64,000 bases of DNA from Pelagibacterales bacterium SAG-MED15 (lineage in GTDB: Bacteria; Pseudomonadota; Alphaproteobacteria; Pelagibacterales; Pelagibacteraceae): positions 62,001 through 126,000 of the forward strand of contig JACWDM010000002.1 in assembly GCA_014654065.1 (NCBI GenBank), given 5' to 3'. Shown in pieces: positions 1-10,633 of the stretch. The position numbers and the translations under genes were made by a program. Positions within the stretch are counted from its first letter, which is position 1, and every line of letters begins with the position of its first letter. The notes beneath the pieces were generated by a model. The model was given only the letters and a program-made list of their open reading frames with translations, made no database searches and was not told where the DNA came from.

Positions 1-2
1 AT

Positions 3-893
3 AATAATTTATTAAATGCGTTTAATGAAAACATATTACGTTACGAAGAAAATGAAATATTAAAAGATAAAAATATTTTTTATGATGAAATTAAAAGCAA
101 ATCTTTTTTTGATAACAAAAAAACTATTATAATCTCAAGAAGTTCTGATAAAATTTTAAATATAATTGAAGATTTTTTAGATGAAAAATTTGAAGATACA
201 AGAATAATAATTAATAGTGGACCGTTAGAGAAAAAATCAAAACTAAGAAATAAATTTGAGAAAGCAAGTAATTTAGTATGTATACCTTTTTATGCGGATG
301 ATAACATAACTTTAAACAGGATAGCTTTAAACTTTTTTAAAGATAAAAAACTATCAGTGTCTCAAGAAAATATAAATTTAATAAGCGAAAGATGTAAAGG
401 CGATAGAGAAAATTTAAATAATGAATTATTAAAAATTGAAAGCTTTACAAAAAATAAAAAAAAAATTTCTACAAATGAGATACTAAGATTAACCAATCTT
501 GCAGATAACTATACTTATAACGAACTTAGTGACCATTGCTTAAATAAGAATCTAAAAAAAATTATTAATATAATAAATGAGAATAATTATAACTCTGATG
601 ATTGTGTTGCGATTACTAGAGTTCTTTTATCTAAAGTAAAAAGGTTAATAAAATTAAAAGAAGATAATATCTTAGAAAAAAATATTGATAATGTTGTTTC
701 AAATCATAAGCCTCCCATTTTCTGGAAAGACAAAGATTTGGTTAAGTCTCAAATGAAAATTTGGAGTTTAGAAAAAGCAAAAGAACTTTTATACAGAATA
801 AGTGAGATAGAACTAATTATAAAAAAAGGAAAAAATAATCCAATAAACATTCTTTATAATTTTATTTTAACACAAGCTAGACCTAGTAATTAA
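3..893 (+). CDS. holA: DNA polymerase III delta subunit (5' truncated by window edge)
   Basis: Listed ORF starts at 357, but the same frame is open from base 3 (NNLLNAFNENILRYEENEILKDKN...); HolA-like sequence and length. Confidence 0.8.
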   Translation, partial: NNLLNAFNENILRYEENEILKDKNIFYDEIKSKSFFDNKKTIIISRSSDKILNIIEDFLDEKFEDTRIIINSGPLEKKSKLRNKFEKASNLVCIPFYADDNITLNRIALNFFKDKKLSVSQENINLISERCKGDRENLNNELLKIESFTKNKKKISTNEILRLTNLADNYTYNELSDHCLNKNLKKIINIINENNYNSDDCVAITRVLLSKVKRLIKLKEDNILEKNIDNVVSNHKPPIFWKDKDLVKSQMKIWSLEKAKELLYRISEIELIIKKGKNNPINILYNFILTQARPSN

Positions 894-1731
894 CTTTTAT
901 AATTTCTATTAATCTGTTTAATTGCTCTAAGTCGTTATATTCAAAAGTTAGTAAACCTTTGTTATTTTTTTTATTGTTAATTAAAACCCTTATACCTAGC
1001 TTATCTTTAAGGGCTTCTTCTAAATATTTGATATCTGCAGATTTTGAAAAACTTTTTTTAATAGAGGGTTTCTTAAAAATTCTCACTAAACTTTCAGCTT
1101 GTCTAACTGATAATTTCTTATCGACTATTTTCTTTGCAAATAAATAAGGATTATCCAAACCAACAAGAATTTTAGCGTGACCTTGAGATAGGTAATTATT
1201 TTCAATAAGTTCAACAACATTTTTAGGTAATGATAAAAGTCTCAAACAATTAGCAATATGTCCTCTGCTTTTACCAATAAATTTTGCAACCTTTTCCTGA
1301 TCGTACCCAAATTCATCCATAAGTCTCTTATATCCTTCAGCTTCTTCAATCGGATTAAGATCATGTCTCTGAACATTTTCAACTATCGCAAACTCTAAAG
1401 ATTTTAGATCATCTGCTTCAATGACAACAGCTGGAATTTCATTAAGCCCAGCATTTTGAGAAGCTAACCATCTTCTTTCCCCAGCAATAATTTCATATTT
1501 ATTATCAATATTTCTTGATTTTCGAACAATAATCGGTTGAACAACTCCCCTTTCCTTAATTGAATTAGTGAGATCCTCTAAGTTTTCTTTATCAAAATTT
1601 TTTCTTGGTTGTAATCTGCTTCGAACTACATCACTAATTGATAATTTATTATTGGTAGGAGTATTTTTAATATCTCCAATTAATGATGATAGACCCCTTC
1701 CTAAACCTTTTTTTGATTTAAATGGATTCAT
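883..1731 (-). CDS. parB: Chromosome partitioning protein ParB
   Basis: KKGLGRGLSSLIGD N-terminus, AGERRWLAS motif, HTH region GKSRGHIANCLRLLSLP; adjacent to parA. Confidence 0.97.
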   Translation of the reverse strand: MNPFKSKKGLGRGLSSLIGDIKNTPTNNKLSISDVVRSRLQPRKNFDKENLEDLTNSIKERGVVQPIIVRKSRNIDNKYEIIAGERRWLASQNAGLNEIPAVVIEADDLKSLEFAIVENVQRHDLNPIEEAEGYKRLMDEFGYDQEKVAKFIGKSRGHIANCLRLLSLPKNVVELIENNYLSQGHAKILVGLDNPYLFAKKIVDKKLSVRQAESLVRIFKKPSIKKSFSKSADIKYLEEALKDKLGIRVLINNKKNNKGLLTFEYNDLEQLNRLIEIIKVNY

Positions 1732-2531
1732 TATGCAGCGCTCTCATATTTGTTATCTTGGTTTAAAAATTCCTCTGTAAAACTAAAATATGATTTACTA
1801 CCTGGGCACGTTTTATCGTATATTAAAACTGGAATTCCATGAGATGGTGCTTCGGACAATCTTACATTTCTTGGAACGATGGTTTGATAAACTTGATCCT
1901 TAAAATAATCTCTTGCCTCTTTTTCTACTTGGATAGAAAGTTTATTTCTCTTATCATACATGGTTAATAATATACCTCTTATGGAAAGTTCAGGATTAAG
2001 ATTGCTTTTTATTCGATCAATAGTTTTTATAAGCTGAGTTATGCCCTCTAAAGCAAAGAATTCAGTTTGCAGAGGCACAATTAATGAATTTGAGGCCACT
2101 AATGCCATTACGGTTAGGAGACTTAATGAAGGAGGGCAATCAATTAGTATATGGGAGTAGTTACCTCTAGAATCATTTAAATAAGCGGTTAATTTATCCT
2201 TAAGAATGAAGGCTCTTCTAGTGTCTCCTGCTGTTTCAACCTCTAAACCTGAAAGATCTACATTTGAAGTAATAATTTCAAGATTTTCAAAATCTGTTTT
2301 CTTTATCACCTTTGATATATTGTCAGTTCCATTAAGCACACTATAAATTGTACCTTCTGAACTCTCGAGGTTTGATAAACCTAATCCTGTTGTTGCGTTT
2401 CCTTGTGGATCTAGATCTATTACTAAAACTTTTTTATTTTGAAGTGAAAGCCCTGCAGCTAAATTAATTACAGTAGTTGTTTTACCAACCCCTCCCTTTT
2501 GATTTATTATTGATATTATTTTTGTTTTCAT
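1731..2531 (-). CDS. parA: Chromosome partitioning ATPase ParA/Soj
   Basis: Deviant Walker A KGGVGKTT, DLDPQGNATTGLG. Confidence 0.97.
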   Translation of the reverse strand: MKTKIISIINQKGGVGKTTTVINLAAGLSLQNKKVLVIDLDPQGNATTGLGLSNLESSEGTIYSVLNGTDNISKVIKKTDFENLEIITSNVDLSGLEVETAGDTRRAFILKDKLTAYLNDSRGNYSHILIDCPPSLSLLTVMALVASNSLIVPLQTEFFALEGITQLIKTIDRIKSNLNPELSIRGILLTMYDKRNKLSIQVEKEARDYFKDQVYQTIVPRNVRLSEAPSHGIPVLIYDKTCPGSKSYFSFTEEFLNQDNKYESAA

Positions 2532-3166
2532 TTTTTTTTTTTAAATTTATAAATTTTAATTATTTTAGAGTCTGAATTTGTTAAGCTTTGTTTTACTTTA
2601 TATTCAAAATCCCATCTTTTTAAACATTTCGATAAAGTATCCATTCCACTCTTGCCTAAAAATAAAATAATACTTGAAAAATTTTTAAAGTTTGAGTGTG
2701 CTAATTCCAAAACTGTTGGTAATGGTTTGAAAGCTCTTGCAACAAGTATGTCAGTGCTTAAATTTTCTTCATCAAAAATATTTTTTTGAAAAACTTCTGC
2801 GTTCAGATTAAATTTTTTTATCACCTCTTTTAAGAATTGGCTTTTCCGAAAGCTTTTTTCATATAAATTAAATTTCATAGAATTTTTGTTATGCTTCATG
2901 ATAATTGCAAGCACTATGCCTGGAAGACCTGACCCTGAGCCAACATCAGTACAAATTTTCTCATTTTTATTAATAAATTCAAATATTTGCGCACTGTCTA
3001 TTATGTGTCTTTCTTTTGATTTTTCTTCTGAAGATTGGCTAATTAAGTTAATTTTTTTATTTCTCTCTAGTATTAGAGATCTAAATTCCTCAAAAACATA
3101 AAATGTTTCACGTGAAACATTCAGAGGTTCTAATACCGAATATTGTAATATGTTCGAATCTATCAA
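2528..3166 (-). CDS. rsmG: 16S rRNA (guanine527-N7)-methyltransferase RsmG
   Basis: NLISQSS...[22 protein letters not shown]; between mnmG and parA. Confidence 0.95.
   Translation of the reverse strand: MIDSNILQYSVLEPLNVSRETFYVFEEFRSLILERNKKINLISQSSEEKSKERHIIDSAQIFEFINKNEKICTDVGSGSGLPGIVLAIIMKHNKNSMKFNLYEKSFRKSQFLKEVIKKFNLNAEVFQKNIFDEENLSTDILVARAFKPLPTVLELAHSNFKNFSSIILFLGKSGMDTLSKCLKRWDFEYKVKQSLTNSDSKIIKIYKFKKKK
3104..3119. promoter_or_regulatory. parS centromere site
   Basis: Exact 16-bp palindrome TGTTTCACGTGAAACA within the 5' part of rsmG. Confidence 0.95.
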
Positions 3167-5034
3167 GCTATATGCTTAATAGACTTTCTTTTGACATGTG
3201 ACAACAAAATATATACTGCAGCAGGCGTTATTCCGTCTATTCTGAGTGCTTGACCCATAGTTTCGGGTTTAATTTTCTTAAATTTAGACTTTACCTCAGT
3301 AGATAGACCGGATAATGCCTCATAATCAATATTATTTGGTATTTTTAGATTTTCGTCTTTTTTAAAAGCCAATATATCGGCATTTTGCTTAGTTAAATAA
3401 CCTTTATAGTGAGCCTGTATCTCTAGATTTTCATCCAATTCCTTTGATATATAAGGGATTTCAGGCCATATTTCTCTAATTTTCATCATATCTACACCTC
3501 TTTGACTCAAAACCTCAATAGCTGAACGATATATGCCATCTTTTGCAATTTTTACATTAAATTTATCAATTTTTGATGGTGATATAGATAATTTTCTCAT
3601 TTTAGAACTTATTTTCTCAAAATTTTTAGATTTGTCCTCAAAGTATGCTTGTCTACTTGGTCCAACCAATCCTATTTTAACTCCTTTTGGAGTTAATCTG
3701 ACATCGGCATTATCAGCTCTAAGAGATAGTCTGTATTCAGCCCGAGATGTGAACATTCTGTAAGGCTCAGCAACACCTTTAGTAACTAGATCATCTATCA
3801 TAACCCCAATATAAGCATCGGACCTATCTAGTATAAAAGGTTCCAATTTTTTAAATGATAAAGCAGCATTTATTCCAGCAATCAATCCTTGAGCTGCTGC
3901 TTCTTCATAACCTGTTGTTCCATTAATTTGACCTGCAAAATAAAGATTTTGTATTTTTTTTGTCTCTAAAGTTAAAAAAAGTTCCCTTGGATCTACAAAA
4001 TCATACTCAATTGCGTAACCAGGCTGTAATATTTTTACATTCTCTAAACCATTGATATTATTGAGTATTTCTTGCTGTATATTCTCTGGGAGGGAAGTTG
4101 AAATACCATTTGGATAGATAGTATTGTCATTTAAGCCCTCAGGTTCTAAAAATATTTGGTGCCTTTCCTTATCATTAAACTTTATCACTTTGTCTTCAAT
4201 AGAAGGGCAATACCTTGGTCCTACTCCTTGAATGCTTCCTGAATACATCGCACTTTTTTTTATATTCATTGAAATTATTTTATGAACTTTTTTATTTGTG
4301 TAGGTCATGCTACATGAAACTTGTTTATTAAAATTTTCTTTTGTTAGAAACGAAAAAAAATAAGGATCGCTATCAGCGTGTTGTACTTCTAAATTTTTAA
4401 AATCAATGGTAGTTCTATCTAATCTTGGTGGAGTACCGGTTTTCAATCTACCTAAGGAAAAATTATATTTTTTTAGCTGGTCACTTAGACCAATCGATGG
4501 TTTTTCATTAATACGACCCGCAGGAATTTTTTGTTCACCTATATGTATTAGACCATTTAAAAAAGTGCCAGTTGTAAGTATTATCTTGCTTGATGCAACT
4601 TTCTTTCCTGACTGTGTATAAAAACCATTTATACTATTTTTATAAAATATAAATCCAATTACAGAGTCCGAAAAAATGCTTAAATTACAATAGTTTACAA
4701 GTTTTTCTTTCATGTATTTTTTATATAAGGATCTATCTGATTGTGTTCTAGGTCCACGGACAGCAGGTCCTCTACTTCTGTTAAGTAGTCTAAATTGTAT
4801 GCCTGATTTATCAGCTACCTCTCCCATAACACCATCTAGGGCATCTATTTCTCTTACTAAATGACCTTTTCCAAGTCCTCCTATTGCTGGATTACAAGAC
4901 ATCTCACCTATTGTATCTATATTATGAGTGAACAACGCAGTGTTAACACCTAGTCTAGCTGAGGCTGCAGCTGCCTCACATCCTGCATGCCCTCCACCTA
5001 TAACTACAACATCAAATGACAAATTTTTTTTCAT
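3163..5034 (-). CDS. mnmG: tRNA uridine-5-carboxymethylaminomethyl modification enzyme MnmG/GidA
   Basis: [28 protein letters not shown], family-length ORF. Confidence 0.98.
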   Translation of the reverse strand: MKKNLSFDVVVIGGGHAGCEAAAASARLGVNTALFTHNIDTIGEMSCNPAIGGLGKGHLVREIDALDGVMGEVADKSGIQFRLLNRSRGPAVRGPRTQSDRSLYKKYMKEKLVNYCNLSIFSDSVIGFIFYKNSINGFYTQSGKKVASSKIILTTGTFLNGLIHIGEQKIPAGRINEKPSIGLSDQLKKYNFSLGRLKTGTPPRLDRTTIDFKNLEVQHADSDPYFFSFLTKENFNKQVSCSMTYTNKKVHKIISMNIKKSAMYSGSIQGVGPRYCPSIEDKVIKFNDKERHQIFLEPEGLNDNTIYPNGISTSLPENIQQEILNNINGLENVKILQPGYAIEYDFVDPRELFLTLETKKIQNLYFAGQINGTTGYEEAAAQGLIAGINAALSFKKLEPFILDRSDAYIGVMIDDLVTKGVAEPYRMFTSRAEYRLSLRADNADVRLTPKGVKIGLVGPSRQAYFEDKSKNFEKISSKMRKLSISPSKIDKFNVKIAKDGIYRSAIEVLSQRGVDMMKIREIWPEIPYISKELDENLEIQAHYKGYLTKQNADILAFKKDENLKIPNNIDYEALSGLSTEVKSKFKKIKPETMGQALRIDGITPAAVYILLSHVKRKSIKHIA

Positions 5035-5139
5035 GAACTAAATCTATATCTGAATTAAAAATTTACAAGGACAGGCTTAAAAATCTTGAATAACAAGTTT
5101 AAATCCTCAAAAAACTCTAAAAATGCATAAAAAAGCTTA

Positions 5140-6471
5140 TTATTTTCCAATGCAAAAATCGTTGAAAATAGTATCTAATATCTCCTCTACGTCGACTTTT
5201 CCAGTGATTTTGCCCAAACTTCTAGTTGCTAATCTTAAATCTTCAGCTGCCTTATCAAAATCGTTAATGTCATTTTTATTTTTGAATTTTTTCAGATTTT
5301 TTAAGCAATCTTCCAAATTTTCTCTATGCCTTGCTCTCGTAATTAAAACATTCTCGCTACCTAGAAATCGACTTTTAATTTTTTCTTTGATTAGATTTAT
5401 TAGGACGTCTATATTTTTTTGATTTTTTATAGACACTAAAATAGGATTTAATTTTTTTAAATCTGAAGATATGATATCAGATTCTTTATCAATTTTATTT
5501 ACAACTAATAATGTCTTTTCATTGATATATTTGTCTAAAAAGCCCCTATTTTCCTTACTTTTAGCTTCAATTATTATGATATTTAAATCTGCTTCATCTG
5601 CCTTTTTAAGTGAAAGTTTAATACCCTTTTTTTCTATTTCATCCTTTGCTTCTCTAATTCCAGCCGTATCAGAAATGATAACTGGATAGCCATTTATATT
5701 AAGATGAGTCTCTATAACGTCTCTGGTGGTTCCTGCTATTTCAGAAACAATTGCTACATCTCTATTTGAAAGATAATTAAGCAAAGAAGATTTACCAACA
5801 TTGGGTGGACCGATAATTGCGATTTTAAAACCATCTCTTATTATTTGACCGACTTTATTATCCTGTAAACTTGCTTCCATTTCACGAATAATGTTGTCTG
5901 TTTTTTTTTTGATATCATTAAGGATTTCTTTTGGTAAGTCTTCATCAGGAAAATCTATTTTGGCTTCTATGTTTGATAATACTTTTAAAACATCTTCTCT
6001 CCAGGTTTCAAACTTTTTCAAATTTTTTCCTGCGATTACTTTTAATGCCTGTTTCATCTGTAAGTCTGTCTCTGAGGATATCAAATCTCCAATACTTTCA
6101 GCCTTAAGTAAATTTATTTTTCCATTTTTTAAAGCAAGCTTCGTAAACTCTCCAGGCTCCGCCATTCTACAATTTTTAAAATTTGAAATTGCGTCCAATA
6201 ATGCTTTTAGAACTGCTCTGCTACCATGGACTTGTATTTCAGCCATATCCTCGCCTGTGTAGCTGTTTGGGCCTGGATACCATATTATAATACCTTCATC
6301 TATTAATCCAGTTTTGTTGCTATTGTTCACTTTTTTAAGGGTAGCAAACCTTGGAGTAGGAAAAGGCTTATCTGTTAACCCTGAAATAATTTTTTTGGTT
6401 TCAGCTCCAGATATCCTTACAACAGCAATCCCAGACACTCCAATTCCAGAGGATAAAGCATAAATTGTCAT
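5140..6471 (-). CDS. mnmE: tRNA modification GTPase MnmE/TrmE
   Basis: GPPNVGKSSLLN, DTAGIRE, C-terminal FCIGK. Confidence 0.98.
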   Translation of the reverse strand: MTIYALSSGIGVSGIAVVRISGAETKKIISGLTDKPFPTPRFATLKKVNNSNKTGLIDEGIIIWYPGPNSYTGEDMAEIQVHGSRAVLKALLDAISNFKNCRMAEPGEFTKLALKNGKINLLKAESIGDLISSETDLQMKQALKVIAGKNLKKFETWREDVLKVLSNIEAKIDFPDEDLPKEILNDIKKKTDNIIREMEASLQDNKVGQIIRDGFKIAIIGPPNVGKSSLLNYLSNRDVAIVSEIAGTTRDVIETHLNINGYPVIISDTAGIREAKDEIEKKGIKLSLKKADEADLNIIIIEAKSKENRGFLDKYINEKTLLVVNKIDKESDIISSDLKKLNPILVSIKNQKNIDVLINLIKEKIKSRFLGSENVLITRARHRENLEDCLKNLKKFKNKNDINDFDKAAEDLRLATRSLGKITGKVDVEEILDTIFNDFCIGK

Positions 6472-6570
6472 ATGAATATTATAACTTGAAAAAATTGAAA
6501 AGAAATCGAGAATAATTTTAAAAAAAAATGAAAGAATTGGGGTATATATAATTTTACAGCAATAACTGTA

Positions 6571-7842
6571 TTAACTTGGCTTATTCATTGAATTAAAAAA
6601 TTCACCATTATTTTTTGTATTCTTTAATTTAGAATTGATAAATTCAATTGCATCCATTGATCCCATGGGAGCAATTATTCTTCGAAGAACATTCATTTTT
6701 TGTAAATCAGCTTTATCAAATAAAAGCTCTTCACGTCTAGTTCCTGATTTAGTAATGTCTATAGCTGGATATATTCTTTTCTCAGATATTTTTCTGTCTA
6801 ATATAGTTTCACTATTTCCTGTCCCTTTAAACTCTTCGAAAATTACCTCATCCATTCGGCTTCCTGTATCAATAAGTGCAGTGGCAATTATTGTTAAAGA
6901 TCCACCTTCTTCAATATTTCTTGCGGCACCAAAAAATCTTTTGGGTCTCTGCAAAGCGTTTGCATCAACACCACCTGTTAAAACCTTACCTGAACTCGGT
7001 ACAACAGCGTTATATGCTCTTCCTAGTCTGGTTATAGAGTCTAATAATATAACAACATCTTTTTTATGTTCTGTTAATCTTTTTGCTTTTTCTATTACCA
7101 TTTCAGCTACTGCAACGTGTCTTTGAGCTGGTTCATCAAAAGTTGAGCTTATAACCTCACCTTTAACTGTTCTTTGCATATCAGTTACTTCCTCGGGTCT
7201 TTCGTCAATTAGCAATACCATTAAGTAACATTCAGGATGATTTGCTGTAATTGAATTAGCTATGCTTTGCAATATCATAGTTTTACCAGCTTTTGGCGGT
7301 GAAATAATAAGCGATCTTTGTCCTTTTCCAATTGGGCTTACTAAATCAATTAATCTTGGGGTTAGATCGGGTTTTTTCTCTGTCTTGTTATTTTCAACTT
7401 CCATTACTAATTGCTTATTAGGATACAATGGCGTTAAGTTATCAAATGCAATTTTATGTCTTGCCTTCTCTGGGTCTTCAAAATTTATTTTACTAACTTG
7501 TAAAAGTGCGAAATATCTTTCACCATCTTTTGGAGCTCTAACTGGTCCTTCGACTGTGTCACCTGTTCTTAAACCAAATCTTCTTATCTGACTTGGGCTT
7601 ATATATATATCATCTGGCCCAGGCAGGTAGTTTGATTCCATCGCTCTAAGAAATCCAAATCCATCTTGAAGAAGTTGTAATACACCGCCTCCCGTGATTT
7701 CCTCTCCTTTTTCTGCAAGTTTTTTTAAGATAGCAAAAAGAATTTCTTGCTTTCTAAGAGTACTAGCGTTCTCTATACCTAATTCCTCTGCTTGTGTAAT
7801 TAGGTGTTCAGATGTTTTTTTTTTAAGTTCTTGGATATTCAT
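6571..7842 (-). CDS. rho: Transcription termination factor Rho
   Basis: PPKAGKT Walker [29 protein letters not shown]. Confidence 0.99.
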   Translation of the reverse strand: MNIQELKKKTSEHLITQAEELGIENASTLRKQEILFAILKKLAEKGEEITGGGVLQLLQDGFGFLRAMESNYLPGPDDIYISPSQIRRFGLRTGDTVEGPVRAPKDGERYFALLQVSKINFEDPEKARHKIAFDNLTPLYPNKQLVMEVENNKTEKKPDLTPRLIDLVSPIGKGQRSLIISPPKAGKTMILQSIANSITANHPECYLMVLLIDERPEEVTDMQRTVKGEVISSTFDEPAQRHVAVAEMVIEKAKRLTEHKKDVVILLDSITRLGRAYNAVVPSSGKVLTGGVDANALQRPKRFFGAARNIEEGGSLTIIATALIDTGSRMDEVIFEEFKGTGNSETILDRKISEKRIYPAIDITKSGTRREELLFDKADLQKMNVLRRIIAPMGSMDAIEFINSKLKNTKNNGEFFNSMNKPS

Positions 7843-7901
7843 AATGTGGGATTTTGTTTTAAGATAAGATTAATATATATACTTTTTTATCTTTTTCAAG
7901 T

Positions 7902-8336
7902 CTAGATAGGCTTAAATACTACAATGAATATAATCAAAATTAGCAGAATAGTGGGAACCTCATTAAAAAACCTAAAAAATTTAGAAGATTTAGTATTTAG
8001 ATCCATTTTAAATTTGTTTAAAAAATTACCTAAATAAAAATGATACAAAGTTAATAAAACAACAAGTATTAACTTTGTTTTAAGCCAATATGTAGATAAT
8101 TGATCAAATCCGATACTGCCTATCAATAAGATTCCAAAAATCCAAGAAATTAACATTGCAGGAGTCATAATATAAAAATAAAGTTTTCTTTCCATTGTTT
8201 TAAATACATTTGAAATATTTCTATCTGATTGATTTTCCGTATGATAAACAAAAATCCTTGGTAGATAAAGAAGACCCGCCATCCATGAAATTACAGCAAT
8301 AAGATGGAGGGCTTTATAAGTTAAATAAATATTCAT
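7902..8336 (-). CDS. hemJ: Protoporphyrinogen oxidase HemJ-like membrane protein
   Basis: KALHLIAVISWMAGLLYLPRIFVYH; adjacent to hemH/hemE. Confidence 0.85.
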   Translation of the reverse strand: MNIYLTYKALHLIAVISWMAGLLYLPRIFVYHTENQSDRNISNVFKTMERKLYFYIMTPAMLISWIFGILLIGSIGFDQLSTYWLKTKLILVVLLTLYHFYLGNFLNKFKMDLNTKSSKFFRFFNEVPTILLILIIFIVVFKPI

Positions 8337-9334
8337 TAGTTTTTAAGATAATTAGAAACTAAATTATTAATTAAATTTATATGATCATCATTATCATTTA
8401 AACACGGTATTAAATCAAAATTTTCTCCCCCTGATTTTAAAAAACTCTCCTTTCCTTGAATGAGTATCTCTTCTAAAGTTTCTACACAATCAGATGAAAA
8501 TCCTGGGCAAATTACAAGTATGCTTTTTTTACCCTCTCTTGGAAGTGCTTCAAAAGTTTTATCTGTATAAGGCTGGAGCCACTCTTGAGGTCCAAAACGT
8601 GATTGAAAAGTTGTTTTAATTGGGATTTTTTTAAATTTATCAGTTATCAAACGAGATGTTTTTTGACAATAACATTGATATGGATCTCCTTTATCAAAAT
8701 ATTTTTTTGGTATTCCATGATACGAAGCTATTATTAAATCCGGCTTCCAGTTAATTTCTGAAATTTTTTTGTTAATACTATTAATTAGAGCATCTATATA
8801 CATCGGCTCTGATTCATAATGAGGTATTATTTGTAAACTGGGTTGCCACCTCATATCCATTAGAGATCTGTAAACTTCATCACAAACTGTGGCAGTTGTT
8901 GCAGCTGCATATTGTGGATACAATGGAAGTATAATTAAGTTTTCACAACCATCATTTTTAAGCTTTATTATTTTTTTTTTTATACCAGGATTCCCATACC
9001 TCATTGCATAATCAACAACGATCTTTTCGCTCTCTAATTTTGTTTTTAATTTTTTTGTCTGCATTTCAGTAAAATATTTGAGTGGGGACATGTCGATATC
9101 TTTCATCCAAATTTCTTTATATGCTTTTGCTGTTTTAGAGGGTCTAAAAGTTAAAATGAATAAATTTAATATTACCTGCCAAATTATAGGGTTTACCTCT
9201 ATAACTCTTTTGTCTGATAAAAATTCTTTTAAATATTTTCTTATGTCAAACCAACTTGTTGAATCTGGTGTCCCAAGATTAACTAACAATATTCCTGTTT
9301 TTCCAAATTTTACAGTGGGGTGATTTGAGTTCAT
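8336..9334 (-). CDS. hemH: Ferrochelatase
   Basis: GILLVNLGTPDS, ASYHGIPKKYFDKGDPY, TFQSRFGPQEWLQPYTD. Confidence 0.98.
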   Translation of the reverse strand: MNSNHPTVKFGKTGILLVNLGTPDSTSWFDIRKYLKEFLSDKRVIEVNPIIWQVILNLFILTFRPSKTAKAYKEIWMKDIDMSPLKYFTEMQTKKLKTKLESEKIVVDYAMRYGNPGIKKKIIKLKNDGCENLIILPLYPQYAAATTATVCDEVYRSLMDMRWQPSLQIIPHYESEPMYIDALINSINKKISEINWKPDLIIASYHGIPKKYFDKGDPYQCYCQKTSRLITDKFKKIPIKTTFQSRFGPQEWLQPYTDKTFEALPREGKKSILVICPGFSSDCVETLEEILIQGKESFLKSGGENFDLIPCLNDNDDHINLINNLVSNYLKN

Positions 9335-9350
9335 GTTTAAAAGTATTTTA

Positions 9351-10352
9351 TTAATTATCTTTTATAAATTCTATTAAATATTTTACCATATCAGGATTTG
9401 TTTCGGGTAGGACACCATGGCCTAAATTAAAAATATAAGGATGATCTTTGAAAATATCCTTATACTTTTTAACATTTTTTTTCAAATTATCTTTATTCCC
9501 AAGAAGTAGTTTTGGGTCCAGGCCTCCTTGTACAGGTATAGTTATATCTTTTAAGATTTGCAACGGATCTACATTAAAATCTATATTTATTGCATCTGGA
9601 TTTACTCTGCTCACATATTTTTTGTAATTTTTAATATTCCTAGGGAAACAAATTATGGGAATATTAAGTTTTTTTGTAAATTCTACTATTTCTTTAGTTG
9701 GTTGATAAACATATTTTTCTAAATCTTTTTCTTCTAATAATCCTGCCCAGCTATCAAAAATTTGAATTACAGTAGCACCACTTTTAACTTGATTTATTAT
9801 ATGAATTTTTAAAAATTCTTTGAGTAAATCTAATATTTCATCAAGATTATTTGCTTTTGAAAAAAAGTTTTTTTTAATATTTTTTTTTGGTGATTTTTTA
9901 TTAATTATATAGACTAATAAAGTCCACGGAGCTCCTATAAATCCAATAAGATCTTTATTTTTTAGAATATTATTATTTGAAGTTATTTTAATGGATTCAT
10001 AAATTGGGTTTAATTTATTTTCAAAATCATTTTTATTATTTCTAAATATTAGATCTTTACTAAAATCACCCAATTCAGGACCATAGTCTTTTGTAAATTT
10101 TAATTTTTGACCCAGACCATACGGAACCATTAAGATATCTGAAAAAATTATTGCTGCATCAAAATTAAATCTTTTAATAGGTTGTAATGTTATTTTTGGT
10201 ACAAGTTTTTTATCTAAACATAAATTAACAAAATTTTTATTCTTTTGTCTTATTTTTCTAAATTCTGGTAAATATCTACCTGCTTGTCTCATCAACCAAA
10301 TTGGTTTAATTGACCTATCTTTATTAAAGATACATTTTTGTAAGGGACTCAT
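9351..10352 (-). CDS. hemE: Uroporphyrinogen decarboxylase
   Basis: PIWLMRQAGRYLPEFR, IGAPWTLL, NLGHGVLPETNPD. Confidence 0.98.
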   Translation of the reverse strand: MSPLQKCIFNKDRSIKPIWLMRQAGRYLPEFRKIRQKNKNFVNLCLDKKLVPKITLQPIKRFNFDAAIIFSDILMVPYGLGQKLKFTKDYGPELGDFSKDLIFRNNKNDFENKLNPIYESIKITSNNNILKNKDLIGFIGAPWTLLVYIINKKSPKKNIKKNFFSKANNLDEILDLLKEFLKIHIINQVKSGATVIQIFDSWAGLLEEKDLEKYVYQPTKEIVEFTKKLNIPIICFPRNIKNYKKYVSRVNPDAINIDFNVDPLQILKDITIPVQGGLDPKLLLGNKDNLKKNVKKYKDIFKDHPYIFNLGHGVLPETNPDMVKYLIEFIKDN

Positions 10353-10633
10353 TAAATAAAAATATATATGTTTAGTATTAGTTTATTATCTTGTTAATAA
10401 CTCTAATTTAATTTTATCAACTTTTTTTACAATAACTATCCACATTTTTATGGTTAAAAAACTCTTAATTGTATTAAAAAAAGTAACTTTAACACTTATA
10501 TCGAAAAATTAAGGAATACTTATAAACATGTTTAAATATGTTAATTAAAATGATTTTATACACCTGTAAAACAATAATATTCAAATTTGACTTAAATCAG
10601 ATTATTATTAAATACTTATAAACATACTTATTC
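10353..10633. other. Putative chromosomal replication origin (oriC)
   Basis: AT-rich gap between divergent hemE and ppsR; CTATCCACA at 10436-10444, TTATACACC at 10556-10564, TTATAAACA at 10520-10528 and 10616-10624; hemE-flanked origin known in Caulobacter and Rickettsia. Confidence 0.75.
10515..10625 (+). repeat. 15-bp direct repeat AATACTTATAAACAT (10515-10529 and 10611-10625)
   Basis: Two identical copies 96 bp apart, each containing the DnaA-box-like TTATAAACA. Confidence 0.9.

Noticed and set aside
959-1780. Plus-strand ORFs antisense to parB
   Set aside because: Low-complexity shadow ORFs opposite parB
5085-5097. CTTG-AATAA-CAAG hairpin between mnmE and mnmG as a terminator
   Set aside because: Only a 4-bp stem; too weak in AT-rich sequence to call
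3533-6262. Several plus-strand ORFs antisense to mnmG and mnmE
   Set aside because: Shadow ORFs rich in Ser/Phe/Leu typical of antisense AT-rich coding DNA
6635-7126. 163-aa plus-strand ORF antisense to rho
   Set aside because: Shadow ORF opposite a well-conserved gene; no recognisable domain
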